Source: Aedes albopictus
Lineage: Eukaryota; Arthropoda; Insecta; Diptera; Culicidae
Assembly (NCBI RefSeq): GCF_035046485.1
Contig: NC_085136.1
Span: 222,088,853-222,152,852 of the forward strand
Length of the DNA stretch: 64,000 nt
Reading direction: 5' to 3'
In this document: piece by piece, positions 34,523 through 44,951 of the stretch
Numbering within the stretch: position 1 is the stretch's first letter
Layout: each line of letters begins with the position of its first letter
Notes under the pieces: model-generated
Told to the model about the DNA's origin: nothing
Database searches by the model: none
The model's input: the letters and a program-made list of their open reading frames with translations, nothing else
Program-made: the position numbers and the translations under genes

Positions 34523-34900
34523 ACAAAAATGGTGTCAATTGGTTCAGAATTGACTGAGTTATGGCAGAAAAGTGCCCAATCCTTCCCAAAACTTCCCTAT
34601 CATATTTTTTTTTCATCGATACCTTTGGCTGAACAATTGGAAGAAAAAGGTTTGATGTGCGTTGGTACGCTTCGATCCAACAAAAAAGAGATCCCACCGG
34701 CGTTTCTTGTTCCGAAGGGAAAAGCTGGAAAGAAGCGAGAGATCGGGTCGGAATTATATGCCTATCATGAGAACTTAATGCTTCTGTCATGGGTTCCAAA
34801 ACCAGGAAAATGCATTCTTATGATTTCCACAGATTCGATCCAGACACCTTTCCAGAGAATGAAAAGCCTGCTACACTGCCGTAATTCTGCAAAGTGACGT
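34523..34900 (+). pseudogene. piggyBac-type transposase, central/C-terminal fragment
   Basis: The 122-codon frame reads PYHIFFSSIPLAEQLEEKG, then GTLRSNKKEIPPAFL and, after a spacer, ENLMLLSWVPKPGKCILMIS. This is the piggyBac (DDE_Tnp_1_7) pattern VDNFFTS.PLA..L, GT.R.N...IP and a V.LLST strand. The catalytic Asp expected in DNFF is replaced in YHIFF, so the copy is dead. It ends where a MITE begins at about 34876. Its left flank has no start. Confidence 0.85.
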
Positions 34901-35121
34901 AAGCGACATTGATAGTTTCGGCCCATTTTCTGGTTATTATACATAAAACTCTTGATCATCCTTTAAGTTTCTCTCCATAGATGATAGATTACGACTAGAT
35001 CTTGCATTCTAATACAGCAGGCATTGCACAGTGTTATTGTTACACTAGATATTAAATACAATATACCACAAAACTTCACAATTTTGAATGGCGCTTACGT
35101 CACTTTGCGGAATTGCGGCAG
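34876..35121. mobile_element. MITE at the piggyBac fragment's 3' edge
   Basis: CTGCCGTAATTCTGCAAAGT then GACGTAAGCG on the left mirrors CGCTTACGTCACTTTGCGGA then ATTGCGGCAG on the right. The interior of about 190 bp has no ORF. The same CAC flank is seen on both sides. Confidence 0.75.
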
Positions 35122-35342
35122 CACACATTCAAGGGCATCGAAAAAAACGAAGAGTAAGTACGTAAGAGTAGTAAATTGCAGAATGACCCACATTAAAAGC
35201 CTAAAGGTAGGCAATCTCTTTAAAAATAGTCTTACTTTCGCAAAAATATGCTGGTTTCTAATAAAATTTATATGTTAACATCAATTTTAACTCAAAGCTA
35301 TGTTCAATAAGCCTACCATGAATGAATAATATTTAGTTATTT

Positions 35343-35465
35343 ATGCAACAAGTTGCAAAATGATGATTTTTTCAGCACGAGTCATACATTTTCCAACGAG
35401 GCTTGCCGAGTTGGATAAATATGACGAGTGCTGAAAAAATCGAGTTTTGCAACGAGTTGCATACA
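35343..35465. repeat. Palindromic repeat with ACGAGTCATA/TATGACGAG hairpin
   Basis: GCAACAAGTTGCAAAATGAT then TTTTTTCAGCACGAGT mirrors ACGAGTGCTGAAAAAATC then GAGTTTTGCAACGAGTTGC. The centre is CCAACGAGGCTTGCCGAGTTGG. A relative with the same centre lies at 37292-37430. Confidence 0.85.
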
Positions 35466-35686
35466 ACTTTTTTGCAATTAAGAAAAATTCTTCAAGATAA
35501 AAGTATTTTCATGTTGCACAAAGCTACATCAAACATCACTCCTGAGGGCTGCCTTTGCGATCAATTTCATAAAATCTAGTTGGCTAGAATAATCCCCAAT
35601 ATGACTCACAACATTTCAAGCTTCCGTCAAGACCAGTTGTACATTCAGTAACTATAAGCGCCTCCGAATCGGATTCGGACTGCCCG

Positions 35687-36655
35687 ATGGATGCAGAAGC
35701 TGCTCTAGCTGGTCTACTTCCGGAGAAGTCGAAAACGTTGTAATCCGACGGGTATCGCCCGAAGAAATCAAAAATCCTTGCGAAAGATCAGATCTTTGCA
35801 TTTTTTCAAAATGCCGATGATGGTTCCCATTTGGCGACGAAGGTAAATGCAAATAATTATTCCAATGAATTTAACATAACATTAAAACTTTAAAATTTGT
35901 ACGACGATGAGCACCGTTGGAGTCTTTGGAGCGTGTCAACGAGAGGAAATTTTGAAACTATCACTGAGCGATATCGAAGACCTGTAGGACAACATCAAGA
36001 TCACCGTGCCAAACATAAAAACGAAGGTTTTGCGGCAATTTGTGATCTCAAAAAGATCAGCCCCTGATGTGGATATGCTTCAACTCTTTCGATCGTATGC
36101 TCAAAAGCGGCTAGCCGAAACGAAACACGCGCGTTTTTTTTTTTTTTTTTTTTCATTTCGTACCGCAACGGAAAGTGTACCAAGCAGCCGATGGGAATCA
36201 ACACGATTGGAAGAATGCCTACAATAATTGCCGATTACCTCAAGCTGTCGTCCTCCGAGCTGTACACTGGACACTGCTTCCGCCACTGTTCAGCATCACT
36301 CCTTGCTGATTCCGGGGTAGACATTTCTGTCTTGAAGCGGCACGGAGGATGGAAATCTTCAACGGTTGCAGAGGGCTACGTTGAAAATTCTTTGCAAAAT
36401 AAGAAAACAATCGCAACGAAAATTTTTGGCGCTGATGGTGACGATGCAGGAACTTCAGGTGTGAACAGCATAGTGAACAGTGTTCTTCCCGAACGGAGTG
36501 CGCCCACCAACGAAGCTCCAACAATTCCCGTTCATCTTTCGCAATTGGAAGACCAACGTCAAGTAGAGTATTTTACCATGCCAACCTCGTCAGTCTCGAA
36601 TCCAGTACAGTTTAATAATTTAACAAACTGTACTATCAACTTTTATCAAAATTAG
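35687..36655 (+). pseudogene. Crypton-type tyrosine recombinase
   Basis: Cryptons are DNA elements moved by a tyrosine recombinase. An N-terminal piece from 35687 (MDAEAALAGLLPEKSK) is followed by a stop. A second piece from about 35908 reads GVFGACQREEILKLSLSDI, holding the first catalytic Arg, then a stop at 35985. A third runs through a T20-plus tract at 36126-36152 (read as repeated Phe) into GKCTKQPMGINTIGRMP, YTGHCFRHCSASLLADSG (HxxR), LKRHGGWKSS (H/W) and AEGYVENS, where Tyr is the likely nucleophile. The last 155 codons are open to 36655. All catalytic positions except the mid Lys can be pointed to. Two in-frame stops make it a pseudogene unless they lie in introns. Confidence 0.85.
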
Positions 36656-37274
36656 TAATGTACATAGTTACAAGGTATTCATGAAATAAATAATTTGAAT
36701 TGTTGAAAACTATAACTAGCGTTGAGTTTGCTTTAAGAAATGAAATTTGTGTTGTCTTTAATTCGGTAGTTGAAACGAAAACACCAATTAGCATTTGCAG
36801 CAAATTCAGTAACACTTAGGAGTGCCGAAAAGTAGCACTTTTCGGCACCTTTACTCTATTTAGTGAATAAAGTAGGCCGTTTCGTTACGCTTTTCCTAAG
36901 TGAAAAGTAGGAGGATTTACATCTGAATTGCAAAATAGTTATTTATGTAACGAGTTTTGCAACGAGTTTTGCGACGAGTTGCATACAATTTTTTTGGCAA
37001 TGAAAGAAAACAGTAGAATATGATCGTTTCCATCAATATCATAGTGCTTCGCGGTGGTTGAATGGTACGAAGAGGCCACGTGCTCTATCGTGCTAGACAA
37101 AATATTTGGATCAAGCATGCCGTGCTATAACCGTCACAGATTTTCAAGCTCTAGCCGTGGAAACTGATGTCAGACTGAGGTTGTCAATCAAACAATTGCA
37201 TAATGATTCATAATGAAACCGATATCGTTCGGAAAAGTAGGCCGTTACCTTACCGAAACGGCAAGTATAACATA
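36656..37274. other. 3' flank of the Crypton with palindromic words
   Basis: GCCGAAAAGTAGCACTTTTC then GGCA near 36823-36847 is a palindrome. ACGAGTTTTGCAACGAG and GCGACGAGTTGCATACAA near 36959-36988 belong to the same family as 35.4 kb. No ORF of interest is present. Confidence 0.5.
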
Positions 37275-37540
37275 AAACATTATAGTGCCGAGTTGCAAAA
37301 TAGTAGTTTACGCAACAAGGTGCAGAATGAAGATTTTTACAGCACGAGTCGTACATTTATCCAACGAGGCTTGCCGAGTTGGATAATTACGACGAGTGCT
37401 GTAAAAATCGAGTTCTGCACCGAGTTGCGTACAACGTTTTTTGCAGCTTCATAAATTACCACTTGAGGATAGTTTTCAACAAAACTGTTTCATCAGACTG
37501 CACACTGATGTTCATAGCCATGATTAAGGAAATCTGATCA
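37275..37540. repeat. Palindromic MITE, complete member
   Basis: The centre ACAGCACGAGTCGTACATTT then ATCCAACGAGGC pairs with GCCGAGTTGGATAATTACGA then CGAGTGCTGT. Outer arms GTTTACGCAACAAGGTGCAG pair with CTGCACCGAGTTGCGTAC. A 3' extension (ACTTGAGGATAGTTTTCAAC and CAAAACTGTTTC) is shared in reverse with 11887-12067. Confidence 0.8.
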
Positions 37541-38019
37541 TAGCAGGTTATATAGTACAGTTGTCACAATTTTTCAAACCTGCGTCCAGAAAGCATCAAG
37601 AAGTTGATCAAAACTGAAAACAATGCTGTAATGGTTCATTACGCAACGCAAATCAGTGCTGTAATGAACCATTACAGCACTGTTAGTTTGGTGTGGGAAA
37701 GAAGGCCTTTTCCTGGCAGATTTGCGTGAGGTAAAATGGCCTATTACGATGAGAAGTTGCAAAAAAGTGTTTTATGAGTCATCTGATTTACATGGCGTTG
37801 AGGAAAGGCGATTTTTTGAAAGACAGTTATTTTACCGAGAACATCCAAAAAAGTCGATATTTTATGTAAAATCTGACACAATTGACAAAAAAATTCAAAA
37901 ATGTTTCAAATATATTCACACAATTGATGTATCACGGAATATTTTTTTTTCATTGAAACATAATTTCAGCGACTGAAGGACGTCGATCCCATAGAGTGAT
38001 CAACTTCACCCCAGATTAC
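37541..38019. other. Unassigned, with a duplicated CAGTGCTGTAATG word
   Basis: GCTGTAATGGTTCATTACGC and GCTGTAATGAACCATTACAG near 37625-37680 form a local inverted repeat. The rest shows no coding evidence. Confidence 0.4.
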
Positions 38020-38810
38020 AGTACCGTAATCCGGGGTAACATTGATCAGAATTTTCGATCTTTCTTGAATTATTCTCTTGTCAAAGCAAATGTTACATGT
38101 TTTATATTTTTAAAAGAAGTACTGGCCCTCTGAGTTTGTGTTAAGCTACTCGAAAAAGTATTGTAAAACTTAAAAACATGTTTAAAAGGGTTTTTAAATC
38201 TAATTTTTGATTGTGTTGATTTGGGGTAACATTGATCATGTCAGTGATCAATGTTCATTTGTGTTGAAAATACCCTTACTTACTAAATTTGGGGTCGCTG
38301 ATTTCGAATATGTTAACTAAATTCTTACAAATAATGTACTTTTTAAGTTATTTTAGGATTAAAATCCTCTAAACCACGAATAACGCCTAAAGGTAGGCAA
38401 TGGCTTAAGGAATTGATAGTCGACTTTTAATAAATCGTAAATTTTACTGAAAAATAGCATTTTCATAAAAGTTTCGTTTATAAAATCCAACTCTAGAATA
38501 TCATATTGAAGTAATACAGTGATTTCGAACCTCATATTATATCTAGTATTCACGCTAAGCATGAATGTTTGACAGTGTATCTCATTGCGCTACGAAACGC
38601 AGTTATGGAAAAATCGATTTAATTCAATGTTTATGAAATTCAATTTTCATAAATTGCATGTCATTTAATAGCTAAATGATAGCAGATTACGATATACCAT
38701 TCCATAGTAGAAACTGATTCAATGTAAAATGCTTGTTTGAACATTTCATGAGGTGGGTCAAGCCGATCAATGTTACCCCGCTGATCAATGATACCCCGGA
38801 TTACGGTACT
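38020..38810. mobile_element. TA-flanked MITE with CCGTAATCCGGGGTAAC ends
   Basis: The left tip AGTACCGTAATCCGGGGTAA with CATTGATCA mirrors the right side TGATCAATGATACCCCGGAT then TACGGTACT. A second TTGGGGTAACATTGATCA lies internally near 38220. TA borders suggest a Tc1/mariner-type target. The 790-bp interior is AT-rich with no ORF. Confidence 0.75.
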
Positions 38811-38849
38811 AAAAAGAAAGGAATTGGATGGCGCGAGAACACAGACTAC

Positions 38850-39155
38850 CTTCTTCTTCTCCGTTGTGGCTCTACGTCTACGTTGGGACGAAGAACCATA
38901 AAGAAGAAGAAGGCTCTACGATCCCACTGGAACTTGGCCTGCCTCGCTTCAACTTAGTGGTCTTTGAGCACTTCCACAGTTATTAATTGAAGGGTTTTCT
39001 TTGCCTGCCATTGCATGAATTTGTATATTGTGAGGTAAGTATAATGATACACTATGTCCAGGGAGTCGAGAAAATTTTCCCGACTGGAACGGGAATCGAA
39101 CCTGCTGTCTCCGGATTGGCGATCCATAGGCTTAACTACTAGGCTAACTGGAGAC
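38850..39155 (-). mobile_element. tRNA-derived SINE, minus orientation
   Basis: On the minus strand the head GTCTCCAGTTAGCCTAGTAG with TTAAG is an A box and GGTTCGATTCC is a B box. The body continues with CAGTCGGGAAAATTTTC, ATAGTGTATCATTATACTT, GAAGTGCTCAAAGACC and TTCCAGTGGGATCGTAGAGC, and ends in an AGAAG-rich tail. This is a widespread Aedes SINE by my recollection. It lies just left of copy B. Confidence 0.8.
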
Positions 39156-39858
39156 TACCTAATATTGCTCATACTATGGTTGCAAAATATTTAATTATAT
39201 TATATTATATTATACTAGCTGAATTGCCCGGCTTTGCTCGGGTTTATTTATTGAGTGTGACTGGAGCAAATGCGAAGTCCCATATAGCCGAATGGGTAAA
39301 CATGCCGCTGTTCCGCAAGATCATGCTGAAAATAAAGAGATTCCAGGTGACATAAAAGCCATATTAAAATACTGCCAAAAATCCAGAATTCCGAAGCATA
39401 CTTAGTATACTAAACATTAAATCTACTGGTACGTTTCTACGGCATAGAGTGCCATTGTGTTTTCCACACAATCTACAAATTTATGAAAAAAAAAAAACAA
39501 AGAAGCCATTCGAATAAAAACAGTAGCTGAAGAGAAATAAGTCAAGTTCTATTCCATAACTTAAAGTTTATTTTGGTTTCTCATCTTTGTCACATGGCAT
39601 TTGCTAAGTTTATTACTTTCATATATTTGAATGTAAATGATGATTCTTCATGTTTTTCTCTGTCAAAATAAATTAAAGCTAAATCAAGTTCTTTCACCAT
39701 TTTTCAACAGCACTTTGAGAAAGTGTTAAAGGTTCATGTAGATCTCAGGTTCCATAGATAAATGTGGTCATAGCGTGATCTATGATCTATCGAATTGCGG
39801 AGCCGTGGTTTTAAATCTCAATCAGTAGAAATATGTTTGCCTTACAACGTGTAAGCGT

Positions 39859-40257
39859 ATGCTGTCCGACTCGCTTACGCTCGTCGGACTTAAAAAAGGG
39901 ATAACACCTCTGTTCGCATTCTACCGGGCAAATGCTTGGATGTGCTGTTCGCCTAGAAGTGATTCGACGCAAACACGGCGCATCGGACTATCGGAACATC
40001 GGCGGCTTTCTGCCGCCGATGTTCCTCAGTCCTCCATACAGTTGCAACGCAAAAAATTGCCAGAAGAAGTTAAATATTTTATGGTAAACGAATGTTTTAC
40101 AGTTCGCTATCTTGACCTTAAAAATAGCGTCCGATATCGATTTTTGACATACATTCATCAAGCCCGATCGATTGACATCCACATTGCATGGTATCATAGC
40201 ACAACCCATCATTCCATGGCCGCCATCTTAGATTATGGTCCGCCATCTTGGATTTAA
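39859..40257 (+). other. ORF conserved with copy A (132 codons here)
   Basis: Starts MLSDSLTLVGLKKGITP and matches the copy A ORF almost residue by residue until it runs into the satellite (RSIDIHIAWYHSTTHH). No domain is recognised. The region contains hairpins GGAACATCGGCGGC/GCCGCCGATGTTCC (about 39996-40024) and GTCCGAC/GTCGGAC (about 39863-39888). Confidence 0.3.
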
Positions 40258-43200
40258 AAATGGCTTCAAATATCTATTTTCGATTTCTACTCGTCAAGCC
40301 CGATCGATAGATACCCGTATTGCATGTTTTCATAAATCAAACCACCATTCCATAACCGCCATATTGGATTATGGCCATCTTGGATTTATATCCCGCCATC
40401 TTGTATTTCGAAATTGCGTCAACTATCTATTTTTGACTTCTACTCGTAAAGTCCGATTGATAGATACCCATATTGCATGGTTTCATAGCTCAAACTACCA
40501 TTCCATGGCCGCCATCTTGGAATATGGTCCGCCATGTTGGAATTATAGTCCGCCACATTGGATTTCAAAATGGCGTCGGATATCTATTTTTGACTTCTAG
40601 TCATCAAGCCCGATCGATAGATACCCATATTGCATGGTATAATAGCTCAAACCACGATTTCATGGCCGCCATCTTGGATTATGGTCCGCCATCTTGGTTT
40701 CCAAAATGGCGTCAAATATCTATTTTTGACTTCTTCTCATCAAGCCCGATTGATAGATACCCATATTGCATGGTATCATAGCTCAAACCACCATTCCATG
40801 GCCGCTATCTTGGATTATGGTCCGCCATCTTGGATTCCAAAATGGCGTCAAATATCCGTTTGCGATTTCTACTCGTCAAGCCCGATTGATAGATACCCAT
40901 ATTGCATGGTATCATAGCTCAAACCACCATTCCATGGCCGCTATCTTGGATTATTGTCCGCCATGTTGGATTTATAGTCCACCATATTGGATTTCAAAAT
41001 GGCGTCGGATATTCATTTTTGACTTCTACTCGTCAAGCCCGATCGATAGATACTCATATTGCATGGTTGAATAGCTCAAACCACCATTCCATGGCCGCCA
41101 TCTTGGATTATGGTCCACCATCTTGGATTCCAAAATGGCGTCAAATATCTATTGTTTACTTCTACTCGTCAAGCCCGATTGATAGATACCCATATAGCAT
41201 GGTATCATAGCTCAAACCACCATTCCATGGCCGCCATATCGGATTATTGTCCGCCATCTTGGATTCCAAAATGGCGTCAAATATCCATTTTTGACTTCTA
41301 CTCGTCAAGCCCGATTGATAGATACCCGTATTGCATGGTTGAATAGCTCAAACCACCATTCCATGGCCGCCATCTTGGATCATGGTCCGCCATCTTGGAT
41401 TCCAAAATGGCGTCAAATATCTATTTATGACTTCTACTCATCAAGCCCGATTGACAGATACTTATATTGCATGGTATCATAGCTCAGACCACCATTCCAT
41501 GGCCGCCATCTTGGATTATGGTCCGCCATCTTTGATTCCAAAACGGCGTCAAATATCTATTTTTGACTTCTACTCATCAAGCCCGATCGATAGATACCCA
41601 TATTGCATGGTATAATAGCTCAAACCACGATTCCATGGCCGCCATCTTGGATTATAGTCCGCCGTCTCGGATTCCAAAATGGCGTCAAATATCTATTGTT
41701 TACTTCTACTCGTCAAGCCCGATTGATAGATACCCATATAGCATGGTATCAAAGTTCAAACCACCATTCCATGGCCGCCATATTGGATTATGGTCCGCCA
41801 TCTTGGATTCCAAAATGGCGTCAAATATCCATTTTTGACTTCTACTCGTCAAGCCCGATTGATAGATACCCGTATTGCATGGTTGAATAGCTCAAACCAC
41901 CATTCCATGGCCGCCATCTTGGATTATGGTCCACCATCTTGGATTCCAAAATGGCGTCAAATATCTATTGTTTACTTCTACTCATCAAGCCCGATTGATA
42001 GATACCCATATTGCATGGTATCATAACTCAAACCACCATTCCATGGCCGCCATCTTGGATTACGGTCCGCCATCTTGGATTACAAAATGGCGTCAAATAT
42101 CTATTTTTGACTTCTACTCATCAAGCCCGATCGATAGATACCCATATTCCATGGTATAATAGCTCAAACCACGATTCCATGGCCGCCATCTTGGATTATG
42201 GTCCGCCATCTTGGTTTCCAAAATGGCGTCAAATATCTATTTTTGACTTCTACTCGTCAAGCCCGATCGATAGATACCCATATTGCATGGCATCAAAGCT
42301 CAAACCACCATTCCATGGCCGCCATCTTGGATTATGGTCCGCCATATTGGATTCCAAAATGGCGTCAAATATCTATTTTTGACTTCTACTCGTCAAGCCC
42401 GATTGATAGATACCCATATTGCATGGTTGAATAGCTCAAACCACCATTCCATGGCCGCCATCTTGGATTATGGTCCGCCATGTTGGATTTATAGTCCACC
42501 ATATTGGATTTCAAAATGGCGTCGTATATTCATTTTTGACTTCTACTCATCAAGCCCGATCGATAGATACCCATATTGCATGGTATCATAGCTCAAACCA
42601 TCATTCCATGGCCGCCATCTTGGATTATGGTCCGCCATCTTGGATATATAGTCCACCATATTGGATTTCAAAATGGCGCCGGATATTAATTTTTGAATTC
42701 TACTCATCAAGCCCGATCGATAGATACCCATATTGCATGGTATGTATAATAGCTCAAACCACGATTCCATGGCCGCCATCTTGGATTATGGTCCGCCATC
42801 TTGGTTTCCAAAATGGCGTCAAATATCTATTTTTGACTTCTACTCGTCAAGCCCGATTGATAGATACCCATATTGCATGGTATCATAGCTCAAACCACCA
42901 TTCCATGGCCGCCATCTTGGATTATGGTCCGCCATGTTGGATTTATAGTCCATCATATTGGATTTCAAAATGGCGTCGGATATTCATTTTTGACTTCTAC
43001 TCATCAAGCCCGATCGATAGATACCCATATTGCATGGTATAATAGCTCAAACCACCATTTCATGGCCGCCATCTTGGATTATGGTCCGCCATCTTGGATT
43101 CCAAAATGGCGTCAAATATCTATTTTTGACTTCTAGTCATCAAGCCCGATCGATAGATACCCATATTGCATGGTATAATAGCTCAAACCACGATTTCATG

Positions 43201-44690
43201 GCCGCCATCTTGGATTATGGTCCGCCATCTTGGTTTCCAAAATGGCGTCAAATATCTATTTTTGACATCTTCTCATCAAGCCCGATTGATAGATACCCAT
43301 ATTGCATGGTATCATAGCTCAAACCACCATTCCATGGCCGCCATCTTGGATTATAGTCCGCCATCTTGGATTCCAAAATGGCGTCAAATATCTATTTTTG
43401 ACTTCTACTCATCAAGCCCGATTGATAGATACCCATATTGCATGGTATCATAGCTCAAACCACCATTCCATGGCCGCCATCTTGGATTATGGTCCGCCAT
43501 GTTGGATTTATAGTCCACCATATTGGATTTCAAAATGGCGTCGGATATTCATTTTTGACTTCTACTCATCAAGTCCGATCGATAGATACCCATATTGCAT
43601 GGTATAATAGCTCAAACCACGATTCCATGGCAGCTATCTTGGATTATAGTCCGCCATCTTGGATTCCAAAATTGCGTCAAATATCTATTTTTGACTTCTA
43701 CTCGTCAAGCCCGATTGATAGATACCCATATTGCATGTTATCATAGCTCAAACCACCATTCCATGGCCGCCATCTTGGATTATGGTCCGCCATCTTGGAT
43801 TCCAAAATAGCGTCAAATATCTATTTTTGACTTCTACTCATCAAGCCCGATCGATAGATACCCATATTGCATGGTATAATAGCTCAAACCACCATTCCAT
43901 GGCCGCCATCTTGGATTATAGTCCGCCATCTTGGATTCCAAAATGGCGTCAAATATCTATTTTTGACTTCTACTCGTCAAGCCCGATCGATAGATACCCA
44001 TATTGCATGGCATCATAGCTCAAACCACCATTCCATGGCCGCCATCTTGGATTATGGTCCGCCATATTGGATTCCAAAATGGCGTCAAATATCTATTTTT
44101 GACTTCTACTCGTCAAGCCCGATTGATAGATACCCATATTGCATGGTTGAATAGCTCAAACCACCATTCCATGGCCGCCATCTTGGATTATGGTCCGCCA
44201 TCTTGGATTCCAAAATGGCGTCAAATATCTATTTTTGACTTCTACTCGTCAAGCCCGATTGATAGATACCCATATTGCATGGTATCATAGCTCAAACCAC
44301 CATTCCATGGCCGCCATCTTGGATTATGGCCCGCCATGTTGGATTTATAGTCCACCATATTGGATTTCAAAATGGCGTCGGATATTCATTTTTGACTTCT
44401 ACTCATCAAGCCCGATCGATAGATACCCATATTGCATGGTATCATAGCTCAAACCATCATTCCATGGCCGCCATCTTGGATTATGGTCCGCCATCTTGGA
44501 TATATAGTCCGCCATATTGGATTTCAAAATGGCGCCGGATATTAATTTTTGAATTCTACTCATCAAGCCCGATCGATAGATACCCATATTGCATGGTATA
44601 ATAGCTCAAACCACGATTCCATGGCCGCCATCTTGGATTATAGTCCGCCATCTTGGAACCCGAGCCGCCATCTTGAATTCCAATACCCTT
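40165..44690 (+). repeat. 136/157-bp satellite array, copy B
   Basis: About 32 units in the orientation CCGCCATCTTGGATTATGG ... GGCGTCAAATATC ... GATAGATACCCATATTGCAT. Unit types of 136 and 157 bp alternate irregularly; the long type has an extra TTTATAGTCCACCATATTGG segment. The last units (AACCCGAGCCGCCATCTTG) match the first units of copy A in reverse. The ladder of roughly 95-190-codon ORFs is a by-product of the repeat. Confidence 0.95.
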
Positions 44691-44767
44691 ATAACCACCT
44701 CCTTTACCTAACAAATGTGTATACCAAATTTGGTTGAAATTGGTTGAGGCACTCCGGAGTTATGCTG

Positions 44768-44878
44768 GAACATACATACATACATACATACAAACATACA
44801 AATTAACATATAAATTTACATACAAATTTACATACAAATTAACATACAAATTAACATACAAACATACATACATTGACT
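44768..44878. repeat. TACA microsatellite of copy B
   Basis: ACATACATACATACATAC followed by repeats of AAATTAACATACA. It mirrors 23930-24046 and sits just before the ATTGACTTTTATATATATAG terminus. Confidence 0.9.
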
Positions 44879-44951
44879 TTTATATATATAGATTATATTA
44901 TTATATTATATTTGTCCATCTGACTGTTGTGTCTACATGAACATTCAAACC

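Larger units (their letters stand above)
39214..44891 (+). mobile_element. Helentron-associated-like element, copy B
   Basis: Begins ACTAGCTGAATTGCCCGGC at 39214 and ends TTTTATATATATAGAT at about 44891, without a visible target duplication, as expected for Helitron-type movement. The first 0.95 kb matches copy A in reverse (for example ATGCCGCTGTTCCGCAAGAT, ATGCTGTCCGACTCGCTTAC). The array (40165-44690), the GGTTGAGGCACTCCGGAG block and the TACA microsatellite follow. It has no inserted hAT element. A LINE abuts its 3' end. No Rep/helicase is encoded, so it is non-autonomous. Confidence 0.65.

Noticed and set aside
15518..34900. One piggyBac gene split by the intervening 19 kb
   Set aside because: The N-terminal and C-terminal fragments are both decayed, each has its own flanks and MITE, and nothing links them as one copy.
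39075..39155. tRNA gene on the minus strand
   Set aside because: The head of a SINE: tRNA-like boxes followed by a conserved non-tRNA body.
24130..44690. Ladder of ORFs of 60-190 codons that look like one protein family
   Set aside because: They recur every 136 bp because the satellite period is 3n+1 and lacks stops in several frames. They begin at repeat Met codons, overlap each other and differ only by repeat variation.
23915..44891. Composite transposon with 6-kb terminal inverted repeats
   Set aside because: Each half has its own distinct 5' and 3' termini, so two independent Helentron-like copies explain the structure better than one giant element. Other genomic copies could still change this.
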